Source: Coprobacter secundus
GTDB lineage: Bacteria; Bacteroidota; Bacteroidia; Bacteroidales; Coprobacteraceae
Reading direction: 5' to 3'
DNA length: 18,842 nt
NCBI GenBank assembly: GCA_000803105.1
Contig: JTDA01000029.1
Span: 1-18,842, forward strand
The translations under genes and the position numbers were made by a program. Below the pieces are notes generated by a model. It made no database searches. It was given only the letters and a program-made list of their open reading frames with translations, and was not told the DNA's origin. Every line of letters begins with the position of its first letter. Within the stretch, counting starts at the first letter, position 1. Below, piece by piece: positions 15,872 through 18,842 of the stretch.

Positions 15872-16105
15872 ATTCTATATTGATGCTGTTTTTGTCCATA
15901 ATACAACTACTATTTATACAAAAAAGAAGCAAGTCCGCTTTCTTTGGTTTTAAGGTTATAGTCATCAATTTGTTTGCCATTTTGACCTCTATAAATTTTC
16001 TAATGTTTTATCGATTTGTATATTATCAAGTATTAGTTTGGAAGTAACAACAATGTTGTAGATAAGAAATCTTGTAAGTAAGGTAAAGATATCGGATTTT
16101 TGATG
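15872..16105. other. Intergenic stretch with no supported gene
   Basis: Together with the terminator and promoter beside it, this fills the 326-bp gap between the winged-helix gene and purT. I see no RNA gene. It holds the imperfectly centred palindrome ACAACAATGTTGT (16047-16059). On the minus strand there is a short stop-to-stop frame (about 15910-15999, ending ASFLYK) of protein-like composition but only 29 codons. Either could be chance. Confidence 0.5.
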
Positions 16106-16113
16106 TACCTTTG
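16106..16113 (+). promoter_or_regulatory. Candidate -7 promoter box for purT
   Basis: TACCTTTG matches TAnnTTTG, 22-29 bp upstream of the purT ATG, predicting a short leader. No clear -33 TTG at the usual distance. Confidence 0.5.
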
Positions 16114-16134
16114 AGATAATAAATTTAAACTGCA

Positions 16135-17325
16135 ATGACAAAAATCGGAACCACATTATCAAAAGTAGGGAAAAAGGCACTTTTGTGCGGAGCTGGAGAA
16201 CTTGGGAAAGAGGTTGCAATTGAGCTTCAAAGATATGGCATAGAGGTAGTTGCAATGGATAAGTATGCCAATGCTCCGGCTATGCAAGTTGCTCATCGTT
16301 CACATGTTTTATCGATGCTCGATGGAGAGAGGTTAAGAGAAATAATAAAAAATGAAAATCCTGATTATATTATTCCAGAGGTAGAAGCTATTGCAACTCA
16401 GACATTAGTAGAATTAGAAAAAGAAGGTTATCATGTAACTCCTACAGCTCAGGCTACATTCCTTACAATGAACCGTGAAGGTATTCGGCGCTTAGCTGCA
16501 GAGAATTTAGGAATAGAAACATCTCCTTATCGATTTGCATCTACACGAGAAGAGTTTGAAAGTGCTATTAAAGAGATTGGCATACCATGTGTAGTAAAAC
16601 CCATAATGAGTTCTTCTGGACATGGACAGAGTGTAGTTCATTCTTTTGCGGATATAGATAATTCTTGGCATTATGCACAAGAAGGGGGACGGGCTGGGGC
16701 AGGTCGAGTGATTGTGGAAGGTTTTGTTGATTTTGATTATGAGATTACATTGTTGACTGTGCGTCATAGTGCAGGAACAACTTTTCTAGAACCAATAGGG
16801 CATCATCAGGTAGACGGAGATTATCGGGAATCATGGCAACCTCAACTTATGAGCGATAAGGCCTTGGCTAAGGCAAAGGAGATAGCAAAGAGAGTTACCG
16901 ATGCATTAGGTGGCTGGGGAATTTTTGGAGTAGAGTTATTTGTAAAAGGAGATAAGGTTCTTTTTAGTGAAGTTTCACCTCGCCCGCATGATACTGGCAT
17001 GGTGACGATGATTTCTCAAGACTTATCAGAATTTGCATTACATGCTCGAGCCGTGTTAGGATTACCTGTTCCTGCAGTTTCATTTTATGGTCCTTCAGCT
17101 TCGAAAGCGATTGTTGTCGAGGGAGATAGCGATAAAGTCGAATTTGATAATTTAGAAGAGGTGTTGAGTGAGCCGGATGTTCAAATTCGTATTTTTGGTA
17201 AACCTGAGGTGGTAGGACATCGTCGTTTAGGGGTTATTCTTGCTAAAGCAAATACTTTGGAAGAAGCTCAAAATAAAGCTGAGCGGGCATATTCTAAATT
17301 AAAAGTGATTGTTCATCCGAGGTAA
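16135..17325 (+). CDS. purT: Formate-dependent phosphoribosylglycinamide formyltransferase
   Basis: PurT makes formyl-GAR from GAR, formate and ATP, the folate-independent version of the third step of purine synthesis. The 396-residue ATP-grasp protein has an N-terminal GAGELGKEVAIELQR (19-33), PEVEAIATQTL (81-91), the ATP-grasp lid region VVKPIMSSSGHGQS (about 152-165) and the metal-binding end SEVSPRPHDTGMVTM (about 283-297). All are typical of PurT rather than PurK, and length agrees with the family (about 390). The AcpH-family gene starts 6 bp after the stop, implying cotranscription. Confidence 0.96.
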   Translation: MTKIGTTLSKVGKKALLCGAGELGKEVAIELQRYGIEVVAMDKYANAPAMQVAHRSHVLSMLDGERLREIIKNENPDYIIPEVEAIATQTLVELEKEGYHVTPTAQATFLTMNREGIRRLAAENLGIETSPYRFASTREEFESAIKEIGIPCVVKPIMSSSGHGQSVVHSFADIDNSWHYAQEGGRAGAGRVIVEGFVDFDYEITLLTVRHSAGTTFLEPIGHHQVDGDYRESWQPQLMSDKALAKAKEIAKRVTDALGGWGIFGVELFVKGDKVLFSEVSPRPHDTGMVTMISQDLSEFALHARAVLGLPVPAVSFYGPSASKAIVVEGDSDKVEFDNLEEVLSEPDVQIRIFGKPEVVGHRRLGVILAKANTLEEAQNKAERAYSKLKVIVHPR

Positions 17326-17331
17326 TTAGAG

Positions 17332-17919
17332 ATGAATTACCTGGCGCATATTTTTTTGTCTGGAACCTCTCCCAAATCTCAAGTAGGAGGATTTATTGCA
17401 GATGCTGTAAAAGGAAAATACGACAAATATCCATTTGCGATGCAATTGGGAATCTGGTTGCATCGCAAGGTAGATGAGTTTACAGATAATCATGTATTGG
17501 TAAAGGATATACTGACCGATTTACGACCTCGTTTTGGAAGATATTCTGTAATTTTACCAGATTTGTTTTTTGACCATTTTTTAGCAAAAAATTTTTCGAA
17601 TTATTCAAAAGTTTCTTTGAGGATATATGCTTATCGCTTTTATAGTTATTTGTTATTAAATTATTACTATCTTCCTTCTCGAGTTCAAGGGTTTCTATGG
17701 CATTTTATTTTTACGAATCGATTGTGCCGTTATTGTACTGTTGAAGGACTGTTTGAGTCTTTACAAATTATGGTCACTTATCGTAACATTCCGTTATCTA
17801 CAAAATCTATTGAAGAATATTTTGTAGATAATTATACTAATTATCAGTCGTTGTTCAATATATTTTTTAGTGATCTGCAATCTTATTTGAGACAGATACG
17901 AAAGAATGATTCTTTGTAA
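17332..17919 (+). CDS. AcpH-family protein (acyl carrier protein phosphodiesterase-like, DUF479)
   Basis: A 195-residue member of the ACP phosphodiesterase family. In E. coli AcpH removes phosphopantetheine from holo-ACP; most Bacteroidetes members are not tested. Visible motifs are MNYLAHIFLSG (1-11), GGFIADAVKG (19-28), LHRKVDEFTDNH (43-54) with the family's conserved His and Asp residues, and LPDLFFDHFLAKNF (75-88). The C-terminal half is Tyr/Phe-rich and less conserved. It follows purT by 6 bp and converges on the pstS-like gene with a 3-bp gap, with no terminator visible between them. Confidence 0.85.
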   Translation: MNYLAHIFLSGTSPKSQVGGFIADAVKGKYDKYPFAMQLGIWLHRKVDEFTDNHVLVKDILTDLRPRFGRYSVILPDLFFDHFLAKNFSNYSKVSLRIYAYRFYSYLLLNYYYLPSRVQGFLWHFIFTNRLCRYCTVEGLFESLQIMVTYRNIPLSTKSIEEYFVDNYTNYQSLFNIFFSDLQSYLRQIRKNDSL

Positions 17920-17922
17920 TCT

Positions 17923-18729
17923 TTATCGAGGAATATATCCTATGTTTTCGATTAGTTTTTGCCCTTTAGGAGAAAGTGAATAATTAATAAAAGAAGAAAC
18001 AATGTTTTCTTTAGATTTATCATAATAGTAATATAACGGTCGTACTACAGGGTATGTTTTGTCTTTTGCATTTTTAAAAGTTGGAGCTACATACGTTTTT
18101 CCGTCATATGATACACGAATTGCCTTAATATCTGGTGAAACATAAGCTAGTCCGACATAGCCTATAGCTCCTTTTGTTTGTCTGACAGATTGAATAATGG
18201 CTCCAGTTGCGGGCATGCTCAATACGGAATTTATGTAATTTTTGTTTCTTAGTATTTTTTCTTTAAAAAATTCATATGTTCCAGAACTCGTTTCTCGCGA
18301 ATAAGTGACAATAGGAATGTCTTCTCCTCCTAATTGTTTCCAGTTACGAATTTTTCCGGTAAATATATCTTCAAGTTGTTTTCTTGTTAATTGATTTATT
18401 GGGTTTGATGGATGAACTATTATAGCTAATGCGTCATAAGCGACGATAACTTCGGCAGGAACTATTTTTTTCTTTTGAAATTTTATCTTTTCTTCAAATT
18501 TTATTTTTCGGGAAGACATTGCTAAGTCCGTTGTTCCTTCGTATAGAGCCGATAATCCTACACCACTACCACCACCTGTGACTGTAACTCTGCTGTTAGA
18601 GTGAATTTTCATATATTCTTCTGCATGTTTTTGAGCGACTGGTAAAACAGTGTCACTCCCTTTTATTCGTTGAGAAAACAACGAATGTGTTATTAAAAAC
18701 ACAAATAGAAGTATAAAATTTTTTTTCAT
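17923..18729 (-). CDS. Periplasmic phosphate-binding protein, PstS-like
   Basis: A PBP-like protein that should bind phosphate for the PstSCAB importer. The 268 residues begin with a Sec signal peptide (1-20, cleavage after FSQ; no lipobox). Ligand loops are visible: IKGSDT (22-27), TGGGSGVG (51-58), AMSSRKI (70-76) and the phosphate-loop YSRETSSGTYEFF (143-155). AIGYVGLAY and LSPKGQKLIENIGYIP near the end fit the family. No pstC, pstA or pstB follows: downstream the gene faces the AcpH gene. They could only lie upstream past the right edge or elsewhere. Confidence 0.9.
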   Translation of the reverse strand: MKKNFILLFVFLITHSLFSQRIKGSDTVLPVAQKHAEEYMKIHSNSRVTVTGGGSGVGLSALYEGTTDLAMSSRKIKFEEKIKFQKKKIVPAEVIVAYDALAIIVHPSNPINQLTRKQLEDIFTGKIRNWKQLGGEDIPIVTYSRETSSGTYEFFKEKILRNKNYINSVLSMPATGAIIQSVRQTKGAIGYVGLAYVSPDIKAIRVSYDGKTYVAPTFKNAKDKTYPVVRPLYYYYDKSKENIVSSFINYSLSPKGQKLIENIGYIPR

Positions 18730-18754
18730 ATAAATGCCATACTTAAGAATATTA

Positions 18755-18762
18755 CAAATATA
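18755..18762 (-). promoter_or_regulatory. Candidate -7 promoter box for the pstS-like gene
   Basis: Minus strand TATATTTG matches TAnnTTTG, 26-33 bp upstream of the ATG at 18729. No -33 TTG at the usual spacing and no recognisable Pho box. Confidence 0.4.
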
Positions 18763-18842
18763 TTCCTTTGTAATTACTGTTTTATTGCATATGAGTTACA
18801 ATTGTATTTCAAATGAATATCAGTTTGATTAAATAATAAAAA

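Noticed and set aside
15856..16047. 63-residue hydrophobic plus-strand reading frame
   Set aside because: It begins inside the terminator stem and its hydrophobicity reflects T-rich DNA; no promoter or family match is seen.

Overview
This window is about 18.8 kb of AT-rich chromosomal DNA from a member of the Bacteroidetes, almost certainly order Bacteroidales. The evidence is the gldE-gldD pair next to ssb, the block parA-parB-DUF5683-MltD-like transglycosylase, a DUF2582 winged-helix gene, and repeated matches to the Bacteroidetes -7 promoter box (TAnnTTTG) just upstream of genes. Several starts are clearly not preceded by a Shine-Dalgarno sequence. Low GC hints at a Coprobacter- or Barnesiella-like relative, but that is only a guess.

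Layout. (1) 1-3166, minus strand, read right to left: ssb, gldE (CorC/CNNM family), gldD (lipoprotein), then an Sfp-type phosphopantetheinyl transferase cut off by the left edge. (2) 3269-8727, minus: an arginine cluster read as argR, a GNAT acyltransferase, argG, argC, argD, proC. (3) 8970-10563, minus: surE and an M48 metallopeptidase lipoprotein. (4) 10855-15329, plus: parA, parB, a DUF5683 envelope protein and a LysM-rich lytic transglycosylase, closed by a clear terminator. (5) 15599-17919, plus: a small winged-helix protein with its own promoter and a strong terminator, then purT and an AcpH-family gene. (6) 17923-18729, minus: a PstS-like phosphate-binding protein, convergent with the AcpH gene.

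How the genes work together. The arginine cluster carries its own repressor gene first. A palindrome cluster with ARG-box-like cores lies 150-190 bp upstream of argR, next to a -7 box. The GNAT sits where a first-step glutamate N-acyltransferase would be expected. ParA and ParB form the chromosome partition pair, transcribed with two envelope/cell-wall genes, an arrangement common in this order. GldE and GldD belong to the gliding/type IX secretion gene set, kept also in non-gliding Bacteroidales.

Most of the window is ordinary housekeeping sequence. I found no mobile element, CRISPR array, rRNA or tRNA, and no convincing new system. The observation most worth checking is gldD: its reading frame has no ATG, GTG, TTG or CTG before its lipobox. 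A GTG-started reading frame joins it only by a -1 shift at an A8 run containing the slippery heptamer A AAA AAC (or if one A is missing from the sequence). Other points of interest are the arginine operator region, a 20-bp-period DnaA-box-like repeat in the parA leader, and a cysteine-rich tail on the arginine-cluster GNAT.
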